Shown here: in pieces, positions 6,929 through 14,295 of the stretch
Numbering within the stretch: position 1 is the first letter of the stretch
Layout of the letters: the number at the start of each line of letters is the position of its first letter
From: Bacillota bacterium
Lineage (GTDB): Bacteria > Bacillota_A > Clostridia > Lachnospirales > Lachnospiraceae
DNA: 22,156 nucleotides
Reading direction: 5' to 3'
Assembly: GCA_023443925.1 (NCBI GenBank)
Contig: JAEZSL010000259.1
Span: 1 to 22,156 of the forward strand
Program-made: the position numbers and the translations under genes
The notes under the pieces: generated by a model
What the model was told of the DNA's origin: nothing
The model's database searches: none
What the model saw: only the letters and a program-made list of their open reading frames with translations

Positions 6929-7936
6929 TCATCGTGCAATTATTCTATTTATGTTTTTAATCGTAACTTCCATAGTTCCATCCGTGTTATTTATTACAGC
7001 TACATTTACAAGATCCAGATACTGTTCCATTGGTATATTTATTTCAATTCCCTGGTCTGTAGTAAGGAACTGCTTTTCGAATTTTCTTATCGTAGCTTTT
7101 GTTATAGGTTTTACTTCTCCGTCCTGCAGGTCATATTTTTCCAATCTTTCAAGAAATTCTTTTTGAATTTCCGGACTATCCCCATAAAGAAGATCAGCCA
7201 ATTCTTCAACTTGGATGCTTCCATTATCTAAGTTTCCTTGATATATAACTCCTTTTGCCTCCATGGGTTTATGAAAATTATCCGGGAAGTGTTTACGGTT
7301 TATGTAGTCTATCGCCTTAGTGACGATATTTAGTTTTGCCTTGGTTGACAGTTTGTCTTTACAGTTTAAGAAAACAGAGGAAAAATAATCAGTTTTAATC
7401 CCGTTAATGTCGTATTTTTTCTCAATTACTTTTAAACTGTAATCATGGAGATTGATAACTACTGCCTCCGTCAGTTTACTTGACATGGAAGGGAGGGTAG
7501 CTTTCTGTTTCCTGATTTTGTTGCTTATCCCATATCCACCCTTTTCGATTGAGTGGATATAGGATTCTTTGTAATTCATTTTTAGTACTGCCATTTGTAT
7601 CAGGCCTTCTACCTGGAAGGTTACAACAAATAAATCTGCTGCCGGTATGTCAATATTCTGAATCATGATTTCAAAGAGTTTATAGGCCAGCTGCTGGCTG
7701 ACGAATGTCATATTTCTTTCAATAAATCCGTTTAGCATGTCAAAGACCTCCGAATCTTCTTTAAATTCACAGTCTTTTGTATCATCACTGCATATAATCC
7801 GGTAAATATGATTTCTCAGAAAATCGTATGTATCCTGAGTCAAGTCCAAAAGAGTATCGGAAAATTCTAACTGGCTGTTATTGGTATTTAATATGTGCAT
7901 GACGGCATTCCGGATAATAATTTCATCTTTTTCCAT
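6929..7936 (-). CDS. NdpA-family (37-kDa) nucleoid-associated protein
   Basis: 335 residues. The overall build matches the NdpA/YejK-type nucleoid-associated proteins: an N-terminal domain with FVVTFQVEG-type strands and the central HFPDNFHKPMEAKGVIYQ, and a C-terminal domain ending in IEINIPMEQYLD and a beta stretch. The family binds DNA and associates with the nucleoid; in phages it is often found among early genes. The ATG at 7936 has AAGGAGG four bases upstream, and the gene follows the HTH-DUF3850 gene with nine bases between. It is the last gene of the early operon; no clear terminator is seen in the 120 bases after it. Confidence 0.8.
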   Translation of the reverse strand: MEKDEIIIRNAVMHILNTNNSQLEFSDTLLDLTQDTYDFLRNHIYRIICSDDTKDCEFKEDSEVFDMLNGFIERNMTFVSQQLAYKLFEIMIQNIDIPAADLFVVTFQVEGLIQMAVLKMNYKESYIHSIEKGGYGISNKIRKQKATLPSMSSKLTEAVVINLHDYSLKVIEKKYDINGIKTDYFSSVFLNCKDKLSTKAKLNIVTKAIDYINRKHFPDNFHKPMEAKGVIYQGNLDNGSIQVEELADLLYGDSPEIQKEFLERLEKYDLQDGEVKPITKATIRKFEKQFLTTDQGIEINIPMEQYLDLVNVAVINNTDGTMEVTIKNINRIIAR

Positions 7937-7945
7937 ATGGCCTCC

Positions 7946-9322
7946 TTACACTGGTTTTATCCCAAGGATACAATAACCTTCCTGCAGCCCAGGGTAGTTT
8001 TGTAGTAAGTAAGTTACTTCTCTGTCAATGTTCCGGCCGGTCGGGTTTTTATCTATGCATTCGCACAACCGCAAGATATCACCGACTTGATAATCCCGAT
8101 CGTTAAACCGAAGTTCGAAAGGCTTGATTTCTCTCAATACATCCGTGAAATAGATGTGATCTGTCTTTAGTTCATGGATTTTGAGGCCGCTTTCCTCTTG
8201 CTTTTCCTCCTGAATCTCTTCGGTATGGCTTGTTTCCTCAATTGCATCTTGAATTACTTCGCCTTCCACTTTTTCTATTTCCTGATTATCTGGAGCATAT
8301 TCTGGATACTCATTAATATTAAACTGGCCCGGAATCTCTTCCTTTGGTTCTTCCGGATCGGCTGTCTGTGTTGGAGGTTCTGGTTTCTTCTCCTGCTGCT
8401 GTGCTTGTTTTACCGGTTCCGGCTTCTTGGTCTTATCCGGCTTCGAAGCCTTGGTTTCGACCTTCGGTTCCTTTTTCTCTTCCGGTTTATCCTCCGGTTC
8501 GGGTTCCCCGTAGTATTCTACCCAGGGATCCGCTGCTGCCATGTCAAAAATATTATTCACTACATCAAGAAAATCCAAATAGGTATATTCAATGGTTGGC
8601 CCACCAAAAGCCTTATATTTGATTTCGCTTTCTTCGAAGAACGCCATGTTAAAACCTTTTTTAAAAGAAAAGTGCTTACTTGGATTTACTAATTCAGATA
8701 TTTCCTGTGTCATATCATTAACGGATAAATTCTTTCGGAAAAGTACAGATAATTCTTTTAATAACTCTCTTCTGATTTTGTCCCGGAAGAGTTCTATCAA
8801 AATATTTTTCAGGTTAGAAATATCTTTATTTTCTTCCTGTTTAAAATCTGATTCCGATCGAGTAAAATCAGGGCTTTCCTCCGTTTGTTGCGACGTCGCA
8901 ACAACTCCATTTTGTTCCGCTTCATTTCTAATCTGTTTTATCTCTCGGATCTCTGTTACCGTGGTCTTATCTGTTACCAGTTTTAATTCTTCATTATCCA
9001 TATTAAGCATTTCAGCCAACTTACTGCTGCCGTAACCGGCATACTCCGGAATCAGAAAAGGGCTATTTCCATTTTCACTGAATTTATCATTTATATTCAT
9101 AAAACGTGATACATTACTCTTATCTATGTTGTATTCATTTTTGGCAAATTCATAGATATTTTTATAGCCATCTTCCTTATACAGTTCCCCGTCCCTGACC
9201 TGCTTTAAACGGTACCCGATGGAAACGAAGCTTTCAGCAACGCTGTTTAACTTGCCTTTGATGATATTCTTAATCGTTTGGTAGCTCATATTTTCATTCA
9301 TTATTACTTCATTCTCAGACAT
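7946..9322 (-). CDS. DNA-binding protein fused to a DUF3850 (ASCH/PUA-like) domain
   Basis: 458 residues in three parts. Residues ~10-85 are a helical DNA-binding region (GYRLKQVRDGELYKEDGYKN, then FAKNEYNIDKSNVSRFMNIN) resembling ParB-like or KorB-like HTH segments. A middle helical part leads to an acidic, proline-rich linker (about 285-375). Residues ~380-458 match DUF3850: IHELKTDHIYFTDV, KPFELRFNDRDYQVGDILRL, TGR, and GYCILGI at the end. DUF3850 is an ASCH-type fold related to RNA-binding PUA domains. The start at 9322 has AAGGAGGG upstream. A 20-bp perfect palindrome lies inside the coding sequence at 8885-8904. The linker produces long open frames on the other strand that are not genes. 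A role in early gene control or partition is inferred. Confidence 0.75.
   Translation of the reverse strand: MSENEVIMNENMSYQTIKNIIKGKLNSVAESFVSIGYRLKQVRDGELYKEDGYKNIYEFAKNEYNIDKSNVSRFMNINDKFSENGNSPFLIPEYAGYGSSKLAEMLNMDNEELKLVTDKTTVTEIREIKQIRNEAEQNGVVATSQQTEESPDFTRSESDFKQEENKDISNLKNILIELFRDKIRRELLKELSVLFRKNLSVNDMTQEISELVNPSKHFSFKKGFNMAFFEESEIKYKAFGGPTIEYTYLDFLDVVNNIFDMAAADPWVEYYGEPEPEDKPEEKKEPKVETKASKPDKTKKPEPVKQAQQQEKKPEPPTQTADPEEPKEEIPGQFNINEYPEYAPDNQEIEKVEGEVIQDAIEETSHTEEIQEEKQEESGLKIHELKTDHIYFTDVLREIKPFELRFNDRDYQVGDILRLCECIDKNPTGRNIDREVTYLLQNYPGLQEGYCILGIKPV
8885..8904. repeat. 20-bp perfect palindrome inside the HTH-DUF3850 gene
   Basis: TTGTTGCGACGTCGCAACAA reads identically on both strands with no spacer. 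It is GC-richer than its surroundings and falls at the junction between the HTH half and the linker region, coding VVATSQQ on the minus strand. It may be a protein-binding site, perhaps of the protein encoded around it. Confidence 0.85.
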
Positions 9323-9337
9323 ATTGCCCTCCTTATC

Positions 9338-9634
9338 TTATAACCAGGTTTCTATGATGCTTCTCGGATCATTCTTTGCACGGTCAAAACGCAGCATCCA
9401 AGGGAATGTATCCATGATATCGTTTCTTAGTTCTTTTACCTGGTCCCGGACCATAACTATGTTGGTCGGCTTGTCCAGGTCAAATACTCTGGCCACTGCT
9501 GCCTCCGGATAATCTTCCGTATGGAAATAGATTGCTATGATCGGGCATTGAAGATCACTAAGATCTACGCGTTGAAAGGAATCTATTTCTATGGTTTTAC
9601 ACTTTATCTGTTTCATGATTTCCTGCATACTCAA
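9338..9634 (-). CDS. Conserved small early-operon protein of unknown function
   Basis: 98 residues, no TM segment, mixed alpha/beta. A block reading CKTIEIDSFQRVDLSDLQCP and IIAIYF, then VARVFDLDKPTNIV, and a terminal IIETWL look familiar from Lachnospiraceae mobile-element early operons, but I know no function. The start is TTG at 9634, nine bases after GGGAGG; the ATG two codons later would be too far from it. The start overlaps the HNH gene stop (TTGA), so the two are coupled. Confidence 0.75.
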   Translation of the reverse strand: MSMQEIMKQIKCKTIEIDSFQRVDLSDLQCPIIAIYFHTEDYPEAAVARVFDLDKPTNIVMVRDQVKELRNDIMDTFPWMLRFDRAKNDPRSIIETWL

Positions 9635-9951
9635 TATAATTTACCTCCCATTAATTTTCTTATGATATCCTCTTTTTGATATATCCCGGCGAAGTTGTTC
9701 ACTTTCCGAAAATTTTTTTCTATGTAACGCTTACTTTTTCCCAAGGCTTTTGCAATCTCTTCCACCGTGTATTCATCCTCCGAAAACAATTCAAAGAGCG
9801 AGTCCTGCAGCTCGGTTTTTAATTGCAGGTCTTTTTCATGGTTATGGTGCGGGCCTCTGCTGCCTTCGTGATCTTCCAGACTCAGGTCAATCAAATTCAT
9901 GCCATAATCAAGGCCGCCCTGGGATCGGAATACGATGTGATGTTTATGCAA
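9631..9951 (-). CDS. HNH-type nuclease protein with a C-terminal HTH
   Basis: 106 residues. Residues 3-40 read as a compact HNH motif: HHIVFRSQGG, then N19 (MNLIDLSLEDH), and a histidine-rich GSRGPHHNHEKD. The zinc-binding CxxC pairs seen in many HNH proteins are absent. Residues ~60-90 (EYTVEEIAKALGKSKRYIEK) form an HTH. The start is TTG at 9951, directly after the PcfJ stop, with AAGGAGG eight bases upstream. HNH proteins nick or cut DNA and are common in phage early and packaging regions. Whether it is active cannot be told from the sequence. Confidence 0.7.
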   Translation of the reverse strand: MHKHHIVFRSQGGLDYGMNLIDLSLEDHEGSRGPHHNHEKDLQLKTELQDSLFELFSEDEYTVEEIAKALGKSKRYIEKNFRKVNNFAGIYQKEDIIRKLMGGKLY

Positions 9952-11871
9952 CTATACTGCCTCCTTGATCCGGTCTTTTTCCAGGATGTTTTTCCGAAAG
10001 CTGTCTACAAATTGTTTGACCTGTGGTGTAGTGGTGCAATTATTTTTACCTCTTACCTGGATAATTTCATCCTTGCGAACCTCCATTGTATAAAAGGGTT
10101 CTTCCATTTCTTCTGTTCTCCGTATAAATAAGATAACCGTTTCTTTTTTTACCACCCTGTCCACATATGTTCCAACACAGTGATGCAGTTTCTGCCCCTC
10201 CATGATGATATCACTAGTTTTTTCCGGTACCACAACGGCAAAGCTTTTGGTTTCATACGAATATTTTTCTACCGACTCAACTCTAACTTTTGTGTACTCC
10301 TGATCTTGATATTCATTTTTCTTATCCAAGACACGCTTTGTTGTATCGTCATGCGCTTTTTTAAAATGCCTTGGAAATAATACAAATTCGTTGTTCAGAT
10401 CATAACCAAGTAAATTGCAGTTATAGATATAATCACGCCAGTCACTTAGTACGTTTTTTGTGGCTCCATTCTGTTTTATGTACTTAAGGGCTTTTCCAAT
10501 GGTGGTATGCTCAAGGACACGTCCCAGGTTATCCAGATCCAGATTATTTTCTGAAATAAATTTAATTTGCTCATTACTAAATCTGTTACCTTCTTTTTCT
10601 TCCATCTGCATGATCTTCAAAGCATATAAATTTCCATCAAATTCAATCAGCCGGTTAATCTGCTGTTTCGGAATATTTAATATTTCCTGCATATTCTTTC
10701 CTTTTTCGTTAACCGTACTGGTGTAATAATTAGATACATAGTCATTGGCCAAATTATAAAGTTGCATCTTGATTAAGTATTCAATAAATCTCCGACTCTC
10801 AAAGTGGGAAAGGAACGAATCATGATTGACTACATAACCCTTCTCGTGTTCGGCAAGCTGTTTTAAAGCGCAATATTGAAAAGTCGTTCCCTTTAGCACT
10901 TCATCCAGATTTTTATAGTAAACGATACCTTTCCCAAAGGTAATATTTGCATAACCATATCCGCCGTTACTATCCCACCAATACGGCTCACTGTATCGTT
11001 CGTGAAGATTGTAATATGTCTTAGCACGCTTACCATTAAATACAACCCTGGCTTTTTCATGGTACTTATAGTTTTCATATTCAAATCCACAGTTTCTATA
11101 TGCGTTAAAATACCTACTGACAAATCCATCCTCTGTTTTTTGCATTAAGATAATTTCTTTTATATCCCTTATTTCCCGCTGCCTTCCGGTTGCTTTATAC
11201 ATTATCCTGCTGCTGCAGGAAGTACATATACCAGTCTCATTATGTTTAGGCTTTTTATCTTTCTTTGTATCAATACGTAATTTCATTTCACAATGCGGAC
11301 AGGAAACATTAACATAACGATGGTTACTTTCTGCTTTATAAAACTGGTATCTTTGATTAGAAAAGGAATCGTCTATAAATTCTTTAAAATCTTCCGGTAT
11401 TGGAATGGCATCTATAATTTCCATTTGCCTTTCAATCCGCTCAACTCTCAAATCCCAAGCCCTTCTTGTTTTTATGCTTCTGAATTCTTCCTGCATCCGT
11501 TGGATACGACTCATTGGATCATCGTCATAATAATTCACATTTTTCGTAAACGTTTGAATCGCTTTAACTGAATTTTCGTTTACCATTTCATAATAATTTT
11601 TTACTCCCCAGGAAACATGCGGAAGTGTTTCAATTTTTTGCGTCTTCCATGTCTTGTTGCCGACTTCCAGTAAAGCGTCTTCCTTATCAGTTAGAAATAA
11701 GCAGAATTTCGGTAGTTGCTCCCCTTTTCCTAGATTTTCATATAAATTTACCTGAAGGATATCTTGACCGGACAATGTAAGAATCTCAGCGGTAACAAGC
11801 CAAGGTTTTTTATACTTCTTTTCAATGTCCAGTGTTAGAAACTGTATTTTCTCCAATGTTTTCTTTTTCAT
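9952..11871 (-). CDS. PcfJ-like protein
   Basis: 639 residues. A zinc-finger-like CPHC (191-194) and CTSC (216-219) pair sits in the middle. The C-terminal part carries the PcfJ signature: IIMEGQKLHHCVGTYVDRV (HHCVG at 563-567), VILFIRR, FYTMEVRKDEIIQVRGKNN. PcfJ is named from the Enterococcus conjugative plasmid pCF10 and is widespread on phages and mobile elements; its biochemical role is not settled. It directly follows the PcfK/AcrIIA9-family gene with two bases between, the order usual for the pair. The ATG at 11871 has GGAGGGG six bases upstream. It is full length for the family. Confidence 0.85.
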   Translation of the reverse strand: MKKKTLEKIQFLTLDIEKKYKKPWLVTAEILTLSGQDILQVNLYENLGKGEQLPKFCLFLTDKEDALLEVGNKTWKTQKIETLPHVSWGVKNYYEMVNENSVKAIQTFTKNVNYYDDDPMSRIQRMQEEFRSIKTRRAWDLRVERIERQMEIIDAIPIPEDFKEFIDDSFSNQRYQFYKAESNHRYVNVSCPHCEMKLRIDTKKDKKPKHNETGICTSCSSRIMYKATGRQREIRDIKEIILMQKTEDGFVSRYFNAYRNCGFEYENYKYHEKARVVFNGKRAKTYYNLHERYSEPYWWDSNGGYGYANITFGKGIVYYKNLDEVLKGTTFQYCALKQLAEHEKGYVVNHDSFLSHFESRRFIEYLIKMQLYNLANDYVSNYYTSTVNEKGKNMQEILNIPKQQINRLIEFDGNLYALKIMQMEEKEGNRFSNEQIKFISENNLDLDNLGRVLEHTTIGKALKYIKQNGATKNVLSDWRDYIYNCNLLGYDLNNEFVLFPRHFKKAHDDTTKRVLDKKNEYQDQEYTKVRVESVEKYSYETKSFAVVVPEKTSDIIMEGQKLHHCVGTYVDRVVKKETVILFIRRTEEMEEPFYTMEVRKDEIIQVRGKNNCTTTPQVKQFVDSFRKNILEKDRIKEAV

Positions 11872-11874
11872 GGC

Positions 11875-12312
11875 TTACCCCTCCATGTAATAGGCTTTCG
11901 CCCATTTGAACACTGTCATGTCCGCTATGTATTGTTCTTTTGTCCTGGTGCATTCTTCCCGGCATTTCTTTTCGACGGAATCAATGCAGGCTTTTAAATT
12001 CTTTTCTTTGCTCCGGACTATGGCAGCGAATGAATCATCCATGCACAAGCTGCTTAAATAATCTACAATTGGTCTTACTGGCATCTTGGAAGAAATCTTT
12101 TCTTTTTCTACGGTCAGTTTCCCGATCGCAGCACTCATGGTATCCGCTATTACCGGTATCATCCCCTCCGCAAAAGCCTGGGCGATTTCTTCATCTATTC
12201 CGTTTTCTTTGGCCAGAACCAAAATATTCTTAGTGTCATTTTCATTAAGTAATCCGGCTGCTGCCTGGTTTATTTCTTCTACCGTGTTAAACTCGCCAAA
12301 TATATTAAACAT
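11875..12312 (-). CDS. PcfK-like / AcrIIA9-family protein
   Basis: 145 residues, mostly helical, acidic. It matches my memory of the PcfK family, to which the Cas9 inhibitor AcrIIA9 belongs: EEINQAAAGLLNENDTKNIL, LAKENGIDEEIAQAFAEG, AAIGKLTVEKEKI, then a helical C-terminal part with a KNLKACI core. AcrIIA9 was found by functional screening and blocks Cas9; most relatives have not been tested and may serve another role with PcfJ. Its C-terminus (FKWAKAYYMEG) keeps the usual end. The ATG at 12312 has AGGAGG upstream and overlaps the end of the RNase H-like gene by eight bases. Anti-CRISPR activity here is a possibility only. Confidence 0.75.
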   Translation of the reverse strand: MFNIFGEFNTVEEINQAAAGLLNENDTKNILVLAKENGIDEEIAQAFAEGMIPVIADTMSAAIGKLTVEKEKISSKMPVRPIVDYLSSLCMDDSFAAIVRSKEKNLKACIDSVEKKCREECTRTKEQYIADMTVFKWAKAYYMEG

Positions 12313-12769
12313 AAATCCTCCTATCTTCCAGGTATGAAATAGTCATGTGTTTTAATTTGGATTCAAAGTAACTGGTGTAAGTATTGGTTAGTGAGAATAC
12401 AAACTTAACTTTGCTTTTTTCCAGATAAGTAAATAGCTGCTGCCAAAGGTCGGCATTTTTTACTGGCTTCCCTTGGTTTGTCCAATCTGAAAAATTCCAT
12501 TTGTAAAACCATTCCTGGATCATGGTTTCGGTTACATATGTACTGTTTATATATAGATTCACAAAGCAGGGCTTTTTTAACCTCTTTAAGGCTACGATAC
12601 AAGCTTTCAGGGCTGTCCGGTTTTTGCTTGTATTGGTCAATCCCTCGTAAATTTCCAGCGTTACCGGATCCCCATTGGATGCTATGTACTCTAAGATAAT
12701 GCAATAAATTCCGGTACCCTTACTTAGATGCCCCTTGAAGTCTATATTGATATAAATGTTTACCTCCAT
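12305..12769 (-). CDS. RNase H-like protein with altered active-site residues
   Basis: 154 residues with the RNase H fold pattern: first strand NIYINIDFKG (D10), a TSKNRTALKACIVALKRLKK helix, the strand VNLYINSTYVTETM, then WNFSDWTNQGKPVKNADLWQ. Compared with E. coli RNase HI, the E48 position (NRmEL) is A53 here and the D70 position (tDSxYv) is N75, so two of the four metal-binding acids are missing. As I recall, related proteins on Lachnospiraceae elements also lack the Glu but keep the Asp. It probably binds nucleic acid without cutting, or cuts by another set of residues. It starts at 12769, overlapping the end of rep by ten bases, so it is coupled to Rep. Confidence 0.7.
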   Translation of the reverse strand: MEVNIYINIDFKGHLSKGTGIYCIILEYIASNGDPVTLEIYEGLTNTSKNRTALKACIVALKRLKKPCFVNLYINSTYVTETMIQEWFYKWNFSDWTNQGKPVKNADLWQQLFTYLEKSKVKFVFSLTNTYTSYFESKLKHMTISYLEDRRIYV

Positions 12770-13575
12770 ATTTCCTCCGTTCCTTCATCCGGCGGGCTGC
12801 TCCTAATTTCTTCAATCCGGCTTTCCGTATACTGGAAATAACTCATTCCCGTGTACTGATTTACACCGCAATGGATTGAATCTTTATCAATGTAGTACCC
12901 TGGTGTCGGCTTAGGGCCGTTTTCAATCAGATCCTTTACAGTCCATCTTCTATACCCTGTTCTTTCCGGCTCCGGTCGGATAAGATTACGGGAAGAAGAA
13001 TACTTAATCAATTCTTTTCTCTCTTCAACTGGAAAGAGACTTAATTGTATTTCCTCTTCCTCGTCCGGTTGCTTGACTATGTAATTTGCTAATTTTTTAT
13101 ATCCGCCGTACTCGTATATGCTTTGATAATTTACACGGCCGTTCTTCCAGCAATTTTGAATCATGATATCGGTATCCGGTTTACCTCTTGATCTGTTAAC
13201 CAGTATGTGAATATGGACTCCTCCAAGTTCCCCGATTTCCATTCGGTATACAAACTTAAACATTTCACCGCGTTTTTTGTATTCTTTTCTCGCGTCCGCC
13301 AGAAAATCTTTTAAATCTTTTTTTACTTCCTCAATGTTCTTCCGGGTTCCTTCCGGGTATTTGAGAGTGGCCCATATATCATCCGGTATGAAATTTGCTT
13401 TTATGAGCCGCCTCATTTTCTTTTCTCTGTTAAGTTGATTCTGCTTCTTGATCTGCTCCGGGGTAGCTTTCTTTCTTGCCCCCCTCTTTTCTCCTTTGGC
13501 TCCATACTTCCCAGCGAATTTATATTCATACTCATTGGAGTTCGGAAATCTCCATGTGTCTTTCCAATATGCCAT
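12760..13575 (-). CDS. HUH-family rolling-circle replication (Rep) protein
   Basis: 271 residues. The HUH metal-binding motif is VHIHILVN, H121 and H123, preceded by FKFVYRMEIGELGG. A candidate nicking tyrosine is Y165 in KKLANYIVKQ. The C-terminal part carries SSSRNLIRPEPER, GYYIDKDSIHCGVNQYTGMS and FQYTESRIEE, which I recognise as the conserved tail of Lachnospiraceae rolling-circle replication-associated proteins. Such enzymes nick an origin and prime unidirectional replication. The N-terminus is very basic (30-60). The ATG at 13575 has GAGAGGA upstream, after a 147-base leader, which is long for this gene-dense operon and is covered by the antisense RNA at 13677-13740. The nick site is not identified. 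Confidence 0.8.
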   Translation of the reverse strand: MAYWKDTWRFPNSNEYEYKFAGKYGAKGEKRGARKKATPEQIKKQNQLNREKKMRRLIKANFIPDDIWATLKYPEGTRKNIEEVKKDLKDFLADARKEYKKRGEMFKFVYRMEIGELGGVHIHILVNRSRGKPDTDIMIQNCWKNGRVNYQSIYEYGGYKKLANYIVKQPDEEEEIQLSLFPVEERKELIKYSSSRNLIRPEPERTGYRRWTVKDLIENGPKPTPGYYIDKDSIHCGVNQYTGMSYFQYTESRIEEIRSSPPDEGTEEIWR

Positions 13576-13641
13576 TGGTTTTCCTCTCTAACTTTAATAT
13601 ACTTAGAATGTTATAAAAACGAGTTTAAACCCTTTATTCTT

Positions 13642-13670
13642 TTGACAATCTCGCACAAATATGCTATAAT
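13642..13670 (+). promoter_or_regulatory. Consensus promoter of the antisense RNA
   Basis: TTGACA (13642-13647), 17-bp spacer, TATAAT (13665-13670), a perfect sigma-A promoter reading into no gene. It points against the surrounding operon, upstream of rep. Confidence 0.85.
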
Positions 13671-13676
13671 AAATTA

Positions 13677-13740
13677 TCAAATATTTACAAAGCACTTTGT
13701 GATGTGCCTGCCTAATTCGCAGTTAGGCAGGCATTTTTTT
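13677..13740 (+). ncRNA. Short antisense RNA over the rep leader, candidate counter-transcribed RNA
   Basis: Transcription from the promoter at 13642-13670 would start near 13677 and stop at the terminator ending at 13740, giving an RNA of about 64 nt. Two hairpins are visible: ACAAAG-CA-CTTTGT at 13687-13700 and the terminator stem. No ribosome binding site or reading frame is inside. The RNA is complementary to the leader of the rep mRNA and to the last ~18 bases of the zinc-ribbon gene. Rolling-circle plasmids such as pT181 and pMV158 limit Rep with an RNA of this kind and size. The function is inference; the promoter, terminator and antisense position are seen directly. Ends are estimates. 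Confidence 0.65.
13705..13740 (+). terminator. Terminator of the antisense RNA
   Basis: 11-bp perfect stem TGCCTGCCTAA / TTAGGCAGGCA with a 7-nt loop followed by seven T. On the minus strand no T-run follows, so it is one-directional and lets the early operon read through. Confidence 0.9.
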
Positions 13741-13890
13741 GTCTTTGTTTGCCGGTATACACTCTGCTTTTTCTCCACATTCCGGACATGTATCATGTCT
13801 AAGCACAGTCCATCCATGAAATGAACAGCTTGTACATTTCACGACCCAAAATGGAGCGGTTATCGGTGTTCCATCAGAATAGGTCTTCAT
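13723..13890 (-). CDS. Small zinc-ribbon protein (55 aa)
   Basis: 55 residues with CTSC and CPEC pairs (19-22 and 35-38), a classic zinc ribbon, preceded by WVVK and followed by a short basic tail. The ATG at 13890 shares its first base with the stop of the upstream gene (TAATG), with AGAGG six bases before it. The last six codons fall inside the hairpin of the antisense-RNA terminator, so the two overlap on opposite strands. It probably binds nucleic acid or a protein partner; no pathway can be given. Confidence 0.75.
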   Translation of the reverse strand: MKTYSDGTPITAPFWVVKCTSCSFHGWTVLRHDTCPECGEKAECIPANKDKKMPA

Positions 13891-14258
13891 TAGTAGCCTC
13901 TTGATCGATGAACTTTACTTCCCCAACTGGTAAGGTAATAATCCATGGCTCTTTTATCAGCTGGTGTTACAATGGAAGCTTTCGCCATTCCTTTGTCCCA
14001 AAAGCTTTTTAGTTCACTCTCATCAAGCTTTTTATTCGGTCTTATTAGGATATGTACTGCAGGATGCTTGTCCGTAATCGGCCTAACGGTGTAACAGTAT
14101 TCAAATTTACCTATGATATGTTTCTGTAATTTTCTTAGGTATAAATAAATATCTTTTTTTACAGTCTCTGGCTCAACTTCATTCCGATATGTTAAAATCA
14201 AATGTAAGTCTATTCTCTCGTAATTTGACTTTTCATTCGTCTCACTTTCCTTAATCAT
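13890..14258 (-). CDS. Degenerate HUH-like (Rep-related) protein
   Basis: 122 residues from the ATG at 14258, which has AAAGGAG five bases upstream (an ATG five codons earlier is possible). It aligns by eye with the core of the Rep protein two genes downstream: ETVKKDIYLYLRKLQKHIIG with EEVKKDLKDFLADARKEYKK, FEYCYTVRPITDKHPAVHIL with FKFVYRMEIGELGGVHIHIL, and DYYLTSW with ANYIVKQ. The first His of the HUH motif is Ala or Val here, and the Rep C-terminal tail is missing. It is therefore probably a paralogue or reduced Rep without normal metal binding, perhaps a regulator or accessory of Rep. This is inference from a manual alignment with limited identity. Confidence 0.6.
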   Translation of the reverse strand: MIKESETNEKSNYERIDLHLILTYRNEVEPETVKKDIYLYLRKLQKHIIGKFEYCYTVRPITDKHPAVHILIRPNKKLDESELKSFWDKGMAKASIVTPADKRAMDYYLTSWGSKVHRSRGY

Positions 14259-14295
14259 ATAAACTCCTTTCATAACTTGTCCTTCGGGCAACCAC

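Noticed and set aside
8174..8692. Long plus-strand open frames opposite the HTH-DUF3850 gene
   Set aside because: They are mirror frames of the acidic, proline-rich linker. They give F/L/R-rich or P/S-rich sequences with no ribosome binding site or promoter.
13435..13824. Plus-strand 129-residue frame over rep start and the antisense RNA
   Set aside because: It overlaps two real genes on the other strand and has no ribosome binding site; hydrophobic codons come from the reverse of basic stretches.
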